The translations under genes and the position numbers were made by a program. DNA of 64,000 bases from Xenorhabdus innexi (GTDB lineage: Bacteria; Pseudomonadota; Gammaproteobacteria; Enterobacterales; Enterobacteriaceae), in assembly GCF_002632485.1 (NCBI RefSeq), contig NZ_NIBU01000007.1, positions 1-64,000 on the forward strand, given 5' to 3'. This document shows, piece after piece, positions 36,003-45,500 of the stretch (within the stretch, counting starts at the first letter, position 1; each line of letters starts with the position of its first letter). A model generated the notes under the pieces. The model was not told the DNA's origin. It did not search any database and saw only the letters and a list, made by a program, of their open reading frames with translations.

Positions 36003-36449
36003 ATGCAACAACACTCCCCTCTTGTGACTTTGCGCGAACTTGCTCAGGACGCAGCGGAAAAAGCGGCGACACAACTGGCGCAGATACGCCAGAGCCATCA
36101 GCAAATGGAGCAACAACTCACGGCGTTAATGAGTTATCAGGATGAGTATCGTACACGTTTGAACGACACACTAAGCAGCGGCATGTCCAGCTCGACCTGG
36201 CAGAATTACCAGCAGTTTATGAAAACGCTGGAAATGGCCATCGAGCAACACAGATTACAGCTCAACCAATGGAAAAAACGGCTTGAGCAGGCCATGTCGC
36301 AGTGGCAGGAAAAACAGCAGCGTCTGAACGCGTTTGATACGCTGCAACAACGGGCAGAACATAGTTTGAAGTTACACCAGAATCGCATGGAGCAAAAACA
36401 AATGGATGAGTACGCACAACGTGGTGCACAACGGAGAATGAAACAATGA
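36003..36449 (+). CDS. fliJ: Flagellar export chaperone-escort FliJ
   Basis: 148 residues, a predicted antiparallel coiled coil rich in Gln (LREL...QMEQQLTALMSYQDEYRTRL), as in E. coli FliJ (147). FliJ sits in the FliI hexamer pore and couples it to FlhA. The ATG at 36003 has GAGGATAT just upstream. It overlaps fliK by 4 bp. Confidence 0.94.
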   Translation: MQQHSPLVTLRELAQDAAEKAATQLAQIRQSHQQMEQQLTALMSYQDEYRTRLNDTLSSGMSSSTWQNYQQFMKTLEMAIEQHRLQLNQWKKRLEQAMSQWQEKQQRLNAFDTLQQRAEHSLKLHQNRMEQKQMDEYAQRGAQRRMKQ

Positions 36450-37801
36450 ATCTCACTCTTTTGCCTACTGATTTAACACTTGAAAAAAATGCGGGGAAAA
36501 ATCAGCCAGCGCTGAGCTCCCCTCAGGGCAGTAACACTGCTAAAGAACAGACGACTGAATTTGGCCGGTATCTCAATGCAGAACAGAAAACTTCTGCTCA
36601 GACCGCTAAAAATCGCACAAATGGCAGCAATAGCGAATCTGGTGAGAAACAGGCCACTGATAAACGAGAGGAAGAAAACTTATCTTCTTCACGGGCAGTG
36701 ACTGATCAGATCGCCATGCAGGACAAGCCTTCTGTATCAGGATCTTCTGCATCCTACAATGATGCAAAATTTACCTTATCCGAAGATGATGACCTTCTTT
36801 CTGCTGAAATGTTAATCAACGCCATGCCTGTCCAATTGGCCGGATTAATCAGCCGCCAGTCAGTCGGTGAAGGTTCAGAACACACAGAAGGTTTACTGCA
36901 CACGGAAAATAGTATCGAAGATACTTTATCCGAATCCGACAGAAAGCTATCAGGCAAAAAGACGCTGGCAGATATAGCGCTGAGGGCAACAGATCCGACT
37001 GAAAACAGTGAAGAGAATGATTCAGATGGCGATATCGATCTTTTCACCGCCCAGGGGACAACGACAAACCGTGCTGCGCTGGCATCGACCACCGGAAAAG
37101 CAAAATCAGCCGCTAATGGTATGACTGAACAAAACTCAACGCTGTCATTTAGCGGAAAGGAAAGCGGGAAAGAGTTTACGTCAATACAGGGCGCATCAGC
37201 ACTGGCCTCAGCTTCTGCGGAAGCATCAGCGCCAAACGCTTTGCACAACCTGTTTAGTGCTCCCCTGCTCTCTGCGGGAAATCAGACAAACGGACAGTTT
37301 CAGCTCAATGGTGCATCTGCGCCTTTACTGAGTGCTCATCTCGGCAGTGAAGAGTGGCAGCAGCAGCTCAACCAACAGGTACTGTTTTTTAACCGGAACG
37401 GGCTGCAACAGGCTGAATTACGCTTACATCCACAGGAATTGGGCGCACTGCATATCCGTATGAATGTTGAAGATAATCAGGCACAACTTCATTTTGTCTC
37501 AGCTCATCAGCATGTGCGTGCCGCTTTGGAAGCCGCTCTGCCGAACCTTCGCCATTCACTGGCGGAAAACGGCATCCAACTGGCTCAGAGCAGTGTCGGC
37601 AGTGATGCTTCAGGAAACTGGCAACAGGAACAGGCCGCCGATCCACAACAGCAGGCCAATACCGGCAGCCAGACTAAAAGCCATACTGAAAATAATGGCA
37701 CACTGGCAGCAGCACAGGCACCGGCGACTCATGAATCCACGATCCGGTTAACACCTCAGCAACTCGCTTCAAGCCGGGGAGGCGTAGACATTTTCGCCTG
37801 A
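36446..37801 (+). CDS. fliK: Flagellar hook-length control protein FliK
   Basis: 451 residues (E. coli 375). FliK is the molecular ruler and substrate-specificity switch. The N-terminal two thirds are low-complexity, Ser/Glu/Ala-rich and poorly conserved. The C-terminal Flg_hook domain (about 300-390) has the family pattern QQAELRLHPQELGALHIRM and HQHVRAALEAALPNLRHSL. The extra length lies in the variable ruler region. It starts inside the fliJ stop (ATGA). Confidence 0.93.
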   Translation: MNLTLLPTDLTLEKNAGKNQPALSSPQGSNTAKEQTTEFGRYLNAEQKTSAQTAKNRTNGSNSESGEKQATDKREEENLSSSRAVTDQIAMQDKPSVSGSSASYNDAKFTLSEDDDLLSAEMLINAMPVQLAGLISRQSVGEGSEHTEGLLHTENSIEDTLSESDRKLSGKKTLADIALRATDPTENSEENDSDGDIDLFTAQGTTTNRAALASTTGKAKSAANGMTEQNSTLSFSGKESGKEFTSIQGASALASASAEASAPNALHNLFSAPLLSAGNQTNGQFQLNGASAPLLSAHLGSEEWQQQLNQQVLFFNRNGLQQAELRLHPQELGALHIRMNVEDNQAQLHFVSAHQHVRAALEAALPNLRHSLAENGIQLAQSSVGSDASGNWQQEQAADPQQQANTGSQTKSHTENNGTLAAAQAPATHESTIRLTPQQLASSRGGVDIFA

Positions 37802-37878
37802 ATTAAGTATTTGCGGCGATAGCACTGCAAAAAAATGAAACAGAGCCGATAACAAACGAGTGAGTTAATGGTTTTTTC

Positions 37879-37914
37879 CGCGTTTGTTCCTGCCATTGCC
37901 GGAACAAAGACGCG
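37879..37914. other. Hairpin in the fliK-fliL intergenic gap
   Basis: Arms CGCGTTTGTTCC and GGAACAAAGACGCG pair with one bulge around a 10-base loop. The gap (37802-38006) is the largest within the fliF-fliR block. No T run follows, so this may be an RNA-processing or partial termination point between fliK and the fliLMNOPQR segment. Confidence 0.5.
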
Positions 37915-38006
37915 GGATAATTGATGTTGAATTTGTTGGATAAGGAACTCCCGCCACGGAATGCGCGATGCCTTACCCACTACAGAAAACAGGAATTTGT
38001 CTGTCC

Positions 38007-38483
38007 ATGTCTGATTATAGCTACGAGCGTAAACGCACAAAACCAATTTGGATGATACTGTTAATACTGATTGCCATTCTGAGTACCGCCATCGGAGGAT
38101 ATAGCTGGTGGACAATGAAGCAATCAGGCAGTAACAGTGCAGAAAAAGCCAAAATCATTAATACTCCGGTATTCATGACGCTGGAACCTTTTACCGTCAA
38201 TCTGATAGACAACGAAGATCATTTTGATCGTGTTTTGTATGTCGGCTTGACGTTGCGTCTGTCCGATGAAATAACGCGTCAGCGCTTCCATGATTATCTT
38301 CCTGAAGTTCGTAGCCGTATGCTGCTGTTGTTATCCCGCCAGAAATCTACTGATCTGGCAAAAGATGACGGCAAAGTACGTTTAGTGGAAGACATTAAAC
38401 AGACACTGAGCCCAACACTGATACCCGGTGAACCTGATCAAGCGATCACCGATGTGTTGTTTACTACGTTTATTCTGCGATAA
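38007..38483 (+). CDS. fliL: Flagellar basal body-associated protein FliL
   Basis: 158 residues (E. coli 154). A single N-terminal membrane segment (about 13-33) is followed by a periplasmic domain with the conserved MTLEPFTVNLIDNEDHFDR region and the terminal DVLFTTFILR. FliL supports stator function. The ATG at 38007 gives MSDYSYERKR, the usual start; an in-frame ATG 39 bp upstream is less likely. Confidence 0.94.
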   Translation: MSDYSYERKRTKPIWMILLILIAILSTAIGGYSWWTMKQSGSNSAEKAKIINTPVFMTLEPFTVNLIDNEDHFDRVLYVGLTLRLSDEITRQRFHDYLPEVRSRMLLLLSRQKSTDLAKDDGKVRLVEDIKQTLSPTLIPGEPDQAITDVLFTTFILR

Positions 38484-38488
38484 TCACG

Positions 38489-39499
38489 ATGAGTGACAAT
38501 ATTCTTTCACAGGCAGAGATCGATGCTCTGCTCAATGGTGACAGTGCTGCTGCGGATGACGTAGAACAAACTGCGTCATCAGAAGAGAGTGAGGTTCGCC
38601 CTTACGATCCGAACACACAGCGCCGTGTTGTACGCGAGCGTTTGCAGTCGCTGGAAATCATCAATGAACGCTTTGCCCGCCAATTCAGAATGGGGCTGTT
38701 TAACATGCTGCGCCGCAGTCCGGATATTACGGTCGGCGCTATTAAAATCCAGCCTTATCATGAGTTTGCCCGCAATCTGGCCGTGCCGACCAACCTCAAT
38801 CTGGTGCATCTGAAACCATTGAGGGGAACCGCACTATTCGCTTTTGAACCCAGTTTGGTTTATATCGCTGTTGATAACCTGTTCGGCGGTGATGGCCGCT
38901 TCCCGACCAAAGTGGAAGGCCGTGAATTCACCTATACCGAACAGCGGATCATCAACCGGATGCTGAGACTGGCACTGGATGCCTATCGTGACGCATGGGA
39001 TTCCATCTTTAAGATTGAAGTGGAATATGTGCGCTCTGAGATGCAGGTGAAATTCACCAATATCACGACTTCCCCTAATGATATCGTGGTCACCACCCCA
39101 TTCACGGTGGAAATTGGCGACCTGTACGGGGAATTCAACATCTGTATTCCGTTTGCCATGATTGAACCCCTGCGTGAACTGCTGACAAACCCTCCGGTGG
39201 AAAATGTACGGCAGGAAGATGGGCAGTGGCGTGACATTCTGGTGAAACAGGTTCAGAACTCAGAACTGGAACTGGTGGCAAATTTTGCTGATATTCCCCT
39301 GCGACTGTCAAAAATTCTCCAGTTAAAGCGCGGCGACGTTTTGCCGATTGAAAAACCTGAACGTCTGATCGTTCACGTTGATGGTGTGCCCGTGCTCACC
39401 AGCCAATATGGAACACTCAACGGGCAGTATGCCCTGCGCGTTGAACACCTGATTAACCCTGTTTTAAATGCTCTGGATGAGGAAAAGCCCAATGAGTGA
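38489..39499 (+). CDS. fliM: Flagellar motor switch protein FliM
   Basis: 336 residues (E. coli 334). FliM is the C-ring component that binds phospho-CheY. The N-terminal CheY-binding peptide ILSQAEIDALLNG is exact, and the GGDGR-containing middle domain (LFGGDGRFPTK) is present. It starts 5 bp after fliL and overlaps fliN by 8 bp. Confidence 0.98.
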   Translation: MSDNILSQAEIDALLNGDSAAADDVEQTASSEESEVRPYDPNTQRRVVRERLQSLEIINERFARQFRMGLFNMLRRSPDITVGAIKIQPYHEFARNLAVPTNLNLVHLKPLRGTALFAFEPSLVYIAVDNLFGGDGRFPTKVEGREFTYTEQRIINRMLRLALDAYRDAWDSIFKIEVEYVRSEMQVKFTNITTSPNDIVVTTPFTVEIGDLYGEFNICIPFAMIEPLRELLTNPPVENVRQEDGQWRDILVKQVQNSELELVANFADIPLRLSKILQLKRGDVLPIEKPERLIVHVDGVPVLTSQYGTLNGQYALRVEHLINPVLNALDEEKPNE

Positions 39500-39899
39500 T
39501 GCTAAACAACCCGCAGATACCAGCTCGACTGAAGACTTGTGGGCAGAGGCGCTGGAACAACAGGCTGCACAGCTTGCCTCTGACAGCGGCTCGTCAATTT
39601 TTGAAAGCCTTGAACCGCAGGATGCGCTCTCCCAGCTTTCTGATATTGATCTGATTATGGATATTCCCGTCAAGCTCTCTGTTGAGCTGGGACGCACCAA
39701 AATGACTATCAAACAACTGCTGAAACTTTCTCAGGGTTCCGTTGTTTCCCTTGATGGTCTGGCCGGTGAACCGCTGGATATCCTGATCAACGGCTATTTG
39801 ATTGCACAAGGAGAAGTGGTCGTCGTATCTGACAAATACGGTATCCGTATTACGGATATCATCACACCTTCTGAGCGCATGCGTCGTCTGAGTCGTTAA
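39492..39899 (+). CDS. fliN: Flagellar motor switch protein FliN
   Basis: 135 residues (E. coli 137). FliN is a C-ring protein that also docks FliH. The conserved MDIPVKLSVELGRTKMTIKQLL segment (key part VELGRTKMTI) and the terminal VVSDKYGIRITDII are clear. The chosen start, MSDAKQPADTS, lies inside the end of fliM; an in-frame ATG 24 bp upstream is not used. Confidence 0.97.
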   Translation: MSDAKQPADTSSTEDLWAEALEQQAAQLASDSGSSIFESLEPQDALSQLSDIDLIMDIPVKLSVELGRTKMTIKQLLKLSQGSVVSLDGLAGEPLDILINGYLIAQGEVVVVSDKYGIRITDIITPSERMRRLSR

Positions 39900-39901
39900 C
39901 C

Positions 39902-40381
39902 ATGATGGCGAACCAGCCTTCTCTTAATACATCTTTCCAAAGTGGTGCGGCATCAGATGCCGCACCGATTGGTACAGCAGTAACACATACTCCTCCCCTT
40001 TCTACCGGTCAGACGCTGATGCAGATCAGTAGTGCTCTGGGCGGGATTCTGTTACTGATATTTTTCATAACCTGGTTGATCCGTCGTCTGGGACTTGCGC
40101 CTGCCAAAAACAAAAATCACCGATTACTCAATGTAAAAGCAAGTTGTTCGCTTGGGCCAAAAGAACGGGTTGTCGTGGTTGAAATCGAAGACAACTGGCT
40201 GGTGCTGGGTGTGACACCTCAGCAGATCAATATGTTACATCAGTTGCCTGTTCCCCCTGATGACACGGAAAAGGAAACCGTACTCAAAACACTTCCTTTC
40301 GGTCAACTTCCTTTCGGTGAATTGTTAAAAAATAAGCTTCAGCGAAAAACTAAGAACGACAGGGACGACAATGAAAAATAG
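39902..40381 (+). CDS. fliO: Flagellar export protein FliO
   Basis: 159 residues with one membrane segment (about 38-60) and a conserved cytoplasmic core [21 protein letters not shown], then [12 protein letters not shown]. FliO is a scaffold for assembly of the FliP ring of the export gate. It may start at the first or second of two adjacent ATGs. It overlaps fliP by 11 bp. Confidence 0.92.
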   Translation: MMANQPSLNTSFQSGAASDAAPIGTAVTHTPPLSTGQTLMQISSALGGILLLIFFITWLIRRLGLAPAKNKNHRLLNVKASCSLGPKERVVVVEIEDNWLVLGVTPQQINMLHQLPVPPDDTEKETVLKTLPFGQLPFGELLKNKLQRKTKNDRDDNEK

Positions 40382-41180
40382 AGTTTTTCTTATGATAGGC
40401 AATCACATAACAGGCCAAAAATTCGCTTCGTGCATTTATCCGGCGCGTCTGGCGGCGGTGTTTATGGCGTTTTTACTGTCACTGTTTCCCATGAATGCAG
40501 CGGCGGAATTACCGGGTATCATCAGTCAGCCGCTGGCAAATGGCGGGCAAAGCTGGTCACTGCCGGTTCAGACCCTGATTTTCATTACTGCGCTGGGGTT
40601 TATTCCCGCAGCCCTGCTGATGATGACCAGTTTTACCCGCATCATCATCGTACTGGGTTTACTGCGTAATGCGCTGGGAACCCCTTCAGCCCCACCGAAT
40701 CAGGTTATGCTGGGTTTAGCCCTGTTTATGACTTTTTTCATTATGGCGCCGGTATTCGATAAAGTTTATCAGGATGCTTATCTGCCTTTCAGTGAAGACA
40801 AAATTTCTCTGGAAACGGCACTGGAGAAAGGCTCTCATCCCGTGCGTCAGTTTATGCTGCGTCAGACGCGGGAAAATGATCTGGCACTGTTTGCCCGTCT
40901 GGCTGATCAGGAAGCATTCGAAACTGCCGATTCTGTCCCGATGCGGGTTCTGGTTCCTGCTTTCATTACCAGTGAACTAAAAACTGCATTCCAGATTGGC
41001 TTTACGCTTTTCATTCCTTTCCTGATCATTGATCTGGTTGTCGCCAGTGTTCTGATGGCTCTGGGGATGATGATGGTTCCTCCCGCCACAATATCGCTGC
41101 CATTCAAACTGATGTTATTTGTTCTGGTAGATGGCTGGCAGTTATTGCTTGGTTCGTTAGCGCAAAGTTTTTACGTCTGA
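40371..41180 (+). CDS. fliP: Flagellar export gate protein FliP
   Basis: 269 residues (E. coli 245). FliP is the main subunit of the export-gate pore. A cleavable signal-like segment precedes AAAELPGI, then the FliP signature [22 protein letters not shown] and [21 protein letters not shown] follow. The N-terminal extension before the signal segment is ~20 residues longer than in E. coli, so a later start (40392, or the ATG before AFLLSLFP) is possible. The selected ATG overlaps the fliO stop and has an AGGGA upstream. Confidence 0.95.
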   Translation: MKNRVFLMIGNHITGQKFASCIYPARLAAVFMAFLLSLFPMNAAAELPGIISQPLANGGQSWSLPVQTLIFITALGFIPAALLMMTSFTRIIIVLGLLRNALGTPSAPPNQVMLGLALFMTFFIMAPVFDKVYQDAYLPFSEDKISLETALEKGSHPVRQFMLRQTRENDLALFARLADQEAFETADSVPMRVLVPAFITSELKTAFQIGFTLFIPFLIIDLVVASVLMALGMMMVPPATISLPFKLMLFVLVDGWQLLLGSLAQSFYV

Positions 41181-41221
41181 CGGGATTTTTCTTAAAAAGA
41201 TCAAAAACGGTTTGAAAAATT

Positions 41222-41491
41222 ATGACTCCAGAATCGGTAATGGCACTTGGTGTTGAAGCAATGAAAGTCGCACTGGCGCTGGCTGCGCCGCTGCTTCTCT
41301 CTGCGCTGGTATGCGGTTTAGTGATTAGTCTGTTGCAGGCAGCGACACAGGTAAACGAAATGACACTGTCGTTTATTCCTAAAATTCTGGCGGTTGTTGT
41401 CACAATTATCGTTGCCGGGCCGTGGATGCTGAATCTGTTGCTGGATTATATGCGGACACTTTTCAGCAGCATTCCCGCTATTATTGGTTAA
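41222..41491 (+). CDS. fliQ: Flagellar export gate protein FliQ
   Basis: 89 residues, the family length, with two hydrophobic hairpin segments and the conserved LQAATQVNEMTLSFIPKI. FliQ surrounds the FliP-FliR core. It ends two bases before fliR. Confidence 0.97.
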   Translation: MTPESVMALGVEAMKVALALAAPLLLSALVCGLVISLLQAATQVNEMTLSFIPKILAVVVTIIVAGPWMLNLLLDYMRTLFSSIPAIIG

Positions 41492-41493
41492 TC

Positions 41494-42276
41494 ATGATCC
41501 CATTTGACAGTGAAACACTTTCCCGCCTCGTCAGTGATTTTTTCTGGCCACTGGCGCGCCTTCTGGCCTTGTTCAGCATCGCGCCGATTTTTAGTGAAAA
41601 ACAGATGCCGATAAAAGTCAGGATCGGGCTGGCATTAGTGATCACTGCCTTACTGGTTCCCGGCATCCCCTCCCCGCAAATTCCGATTTTTTCCGTTGCA
41701 GGGATCTGGGTTCTGATCCAACAGGTATTGATTGGGGTTGCTCTGGGGTTAACCATCCAGATTGCTTTTGCCGTGGTGCGCCATGCCGGTGAAGTGCTGG
41801 GTCTACAGATGGGATTGTCTTTTGCCACATTTTTTGACCCGACCGGTGGTCCGAATATGCCAATTTTAGCGCGTATTCTGAACATGCTGATGATGCTGCT
41901 GTTTCTGGCTTTTGATGGTCATTTATGGATCTTGTCTATTCTGGCAGATACCTTTTATTCCATTCCTATTCAGCCAGCCCAATTGAATTCAAAAGGTTTC
42001 CTGTTATTGGCACAGAGTGCCAGCCTGATATTTATCAATGGGATGATGCTGGCAATGCCACTCATTACCCTGCTTTTAGTCCTGAACTTCTCATTAGGAA
42101 TGCTGAACCGCATGACACCTCAGCTTTCTGTGTTCGTGGTCGGCTTTCCTCTGACGCTGACAGTCGGTATTTTCACTCTCTCTCTGCTGTTCCCGATGCT
42201 GGTACCTTTTACTGAACGGCTATTCAGTGAGATGTTTGATCGTCTGGCTGTGATTATTAATCATATGGTGCTGTAA
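41494..42276 (+). CDS. fliR: Flagellar export gate protein FliR
   Basis: 260 residues (E. coli 261), with five or six membrane segments. FliR completes the export gate with FliP and FliQ. ATG at 41494 gives MIPFDSETLSRLV; an earlier in-frame ATG inside fliQ is rejected. It is the last gene of the fliFGHIJKLMNOPQR run. No strong terminator follows before the NRPS, 255 bp downstream. Confidence 0.96.
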   Translation: MIPFDSETLSRLVSDFFWPLARLLALFSIAPIFSEKQMPIKVRIGLALVITALLVPGIPSPQIPIFSVAGIWVLIQQVLIGVALGLTIQIAFAVVRHAGEVLGLQMGLSFATFFDPTGGPNMPILARILNMLMMLLFLAFDGHLWILSILADTFYSIPIQPAQLNSKGFLLLAQSASLIFINGMMLAMPLITLLLVLNFSLGMLNRMTPQLSVFVVGFPLTLTVGIFTLSLLFPMLVPFTERLFSEMFDRLAVIINHMVL

Positions 42277-42537
42277 AGGGCACCATTTATACCCCCCTCA
42301 TTTCTCATAGTATCTACCTCATCAAAATTAACCTTTCCTCAACAAAAAATATCGACATGCGATATTAGTTTCAGTTAATTTGATTTAATCACGTTATAGT
42401 TTAATTGTGTTTTTAATATTGATAACTCCCAGCAGATTCGCTTAAGTATTTTTTTCAAGGCCCGTCAAAGGAAATATATTATTTACTTTTCAAATAGATA
42501 AAAATAAAAACCGGACTATTCTCAAGGAGAAATGAGT

Positions 42538-45500
42538 ATGTTACATGACAACTCTTCACAGATTTCCTCAGTAGTTAGCAATGATAATCATCCCTGTTCA
42601 GCCCCCCATCCTCTTAGCTCTCCTCAACAGGTTATCTGGTTTGATCAGGCTCTTCGCCCCGATTCTTATGATTACAATATCAATATATTTATCTGCATCG
42701 AAGGGGAGTTGAATGAAGAATTATTTGTCCGTGCCTTTGAACAGGTTGTTCATAGTAACGATTCCATGCGTCTGCAATTTATCAATACTCACGGCTTACC
42801 CGAACAAAAGGTTGTCAATCCACTGCCTGTAAGTATGGATATTCTTGATTTTTCATCATATCCCGATGCAAAAGTCAGAGTAAAAACGCATATTGATGCC
42901 CAGTTGAGGCGTCCTTTTCAGCTTAATAATGATGTGTTATGGCGAACCAGTTTACTGCGGGTCAGTAATACCTGCCGCTACTGGCAGCTCTGTTGCCATC
43001 ATTTGATCATTGATGGCGCAGGTATTTTTATACTCTCTGAGAGGCTTCTCGATACTTATAATCGATTGATAAAAGGAGAGGTGGCAGATAATTCTTCTTT
43101 CTCTTATCTGGATTTCATTGGGGATGAACGCCATTATTTCGCTTCAGATAACTATTCACACGATATGCAGTTCTGGTCAAAACGGTATGAAAAACTGCCT
43201 CCCCCATTACTCAGACCGGTTCATTCCAATAATCCAACAAATCAACACCCTAACCCAGTTGCCACACAGCCTGTTATCTGGTCAATGGATCAGGCGCTTT
43301 TTAAGCGCATAGAAACCGCTGTTGGTGGACGGAAACGACCATTCCTGCATTTCATGTATGCCGTTCTGGCCTGCTATTTTGCCCGGACAACAGATCTCAA
43401 TGATATTGTCATCGGTGTTCCCCTACATAACCGCAAAAATTCGCGTCAAAGGCAGACAGTAGGAATGTTTGCAGCCGTGTTTCCCATTGGTATTACCGTT
43501 ATACCTGAAGATACATTCCGTGATGTCATGGATAAAGTGGCTGCTGAAATGCAGCGTTGCCATAAACACCAGAGTTTCCCGATTGTCGAACTTAGCCGAC
43601 AACGGCATTCCCGGCAAAAAACAGAGAATACCGAGTTATTTCATATAACCTTATCCTTTGAGTCGATTGAAGTTAATTTCCAGATAGAAGGAGAAGATAC
43701 CAGACTCAAATTTTTTGAGATGCAATCCGGTGTACCTTATCCACTGACGATCAAAATCAAGCACCATACCGATATTGCCCACCCTAAAAATACGCCTTCT
43801 CCGATTTCTATTGAATTCCACGCTTCTCCTGATTACCTGAGCGGCCAAGAGGTGATAACGCTCCGTTCCCGTCTTTCCGTTCTGCTTAATGCTGCTCTCA
43901 CTACTCTGGAAACGCCATCCCTTACTAATACTAAAATAGTTAACCTGCCTATCCTGCCCGATATTGAGCGTCAACAGGTATTAGTGAATTTCAATGCTAC
44001 CCAAGCAGAATTTCCGCAGGATGCACTGATTCATCAGTTGTTCGAATCGCAGGCGCAACGCACTCCAGACGCTATCGCCGCAGTCTTTGAAAAACAGTCA
44101 TTAAGCTACGCTGAGCTGAACAGACGAGCCAACCGTCTGGCACACCATTTGATTGCTCTTGGTATTCAACCTGATGATCGGGTGGCGATTTGCGTTGAAC
44201 GCAGTCTGGAAATGGTGGTGGGAATATTAGGTATCCTCAAGGCCGGTGGTGCCTTTGTACCACTCGATCCGGCGTATCCGAGCAACAGGCTGACATATAT
44301 GTTCACTGACTCAGCGCCTGTCGCACTGGTGACTCAGTCAACGGTAGCTGAGATAGGGAATGATAACCTGCCAACAATACTACTTGATATTCCCTCATAT
44401 TCAGTCTTGGATGAAAACTCAGCAGAAAACCCGGATATTCAGGCTCTGGGGCTAACCTCCCGCCATCTGGCTTATGTCATTTATACCTCCGGTTCAACCG
44501 GTCAGCCGAAAGGTGTCATGGTTGAGCATCGCAGTCTGTCTAACCTGATTACTACCCAGCAGGATAAACTCAACATCACGCCAGAGAGCAGGCTGTTACA
44601 ATTTGCCTCAAACAGTTTCGATGCCTGTATTTGGGAATGTTTTATGGCATTACTGGCCGGAGCTCGTCTTTACCTCGCCAGACGGGAAGACCTGCTGCCG
44701 GGGAAAAGCCTGTCTCACTATTTAGAGACTCATGCCATTACTTTCGCACTGTTATCCCCCAGTGTACTGGCAACAATGGACTCTCTTCCTGCAACACTAC
44801 AAACCCTGCTTGTGGGTGGTGAAGCGTGTTCGCCTACGCTGGTTAAACGCTGGGCGAAAGGACGACGGATGATCAATGCCTATGGCCCGACAGAAACCAC
44901 TGTTTGTGTCGCAATGTACCTGTGTGACAGCCAGGAGAACAAAGCGCCACCGATTGGTTATCCCATCTCCAACAGTCAAATTTATATTCTGGATAAATAC
45001 CACCAGCCCGTTCCGACAGGAGTCACTGGAGAGATTTATATCGCAGGTGCTTGTGTTGCCCGTGGTTATCTGAACCGTCCCGAACTGACAGCCGAACGCT
45101 TCCTCACTAATCCGTTTTCTGCTGATCACGGAGCACGTATGTACAAAACCGGCGATCTGGGACGATGGTTGCCTGATGGCAGGATAGAGTATCTCGGCCG
45201 CAATGATTTTCAAATTAAGTTACGTGGTCTGCGTATTGAACTGGGAGAAATCGAGGCAAGACTACGGCAGTGTGACGGTGTACACGAAGCCGTCGTGTTG
45301 CCTTATAGCTCAAACTATTATAAAAATTCGTCTCATCAGAACATACCAGATGAAAATAGCTCAGTCTCAAAACAACTGGTTGCCTATTTATTGCCTGAAA
45401 CTAATTTGTTGCCCGGAGCCAATATCAGACCAGAACCAATGGCGCTGCGGCAGCAACTTTCGCAACATCTTGCCGAATATATGATCCCCAGTGCCTTTGT

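Noticed and set aside
36754..37248. 164-codon frame antisense to fliK
   Set aside because: Mirror of the Ser/Glu-rich low-complexity part of fliK; a Ser/Ala/Val-rich shadow with no motif.
37844..37851. GCCGATAA resembling a sigma-28 -10 before fliL
   Set aside because: The -35 position 11 bp upstream (TGCAAAAA) does not resemble TAAAGTTT.
42371..42400. Possible sigma-70 promoter for the NRPS (TATAGT at 42395)
   Set aside because: No acceptable -35 at 16-18 bp; the surrounding DNA is AT-rich enough to produce such -10 matches by chance.
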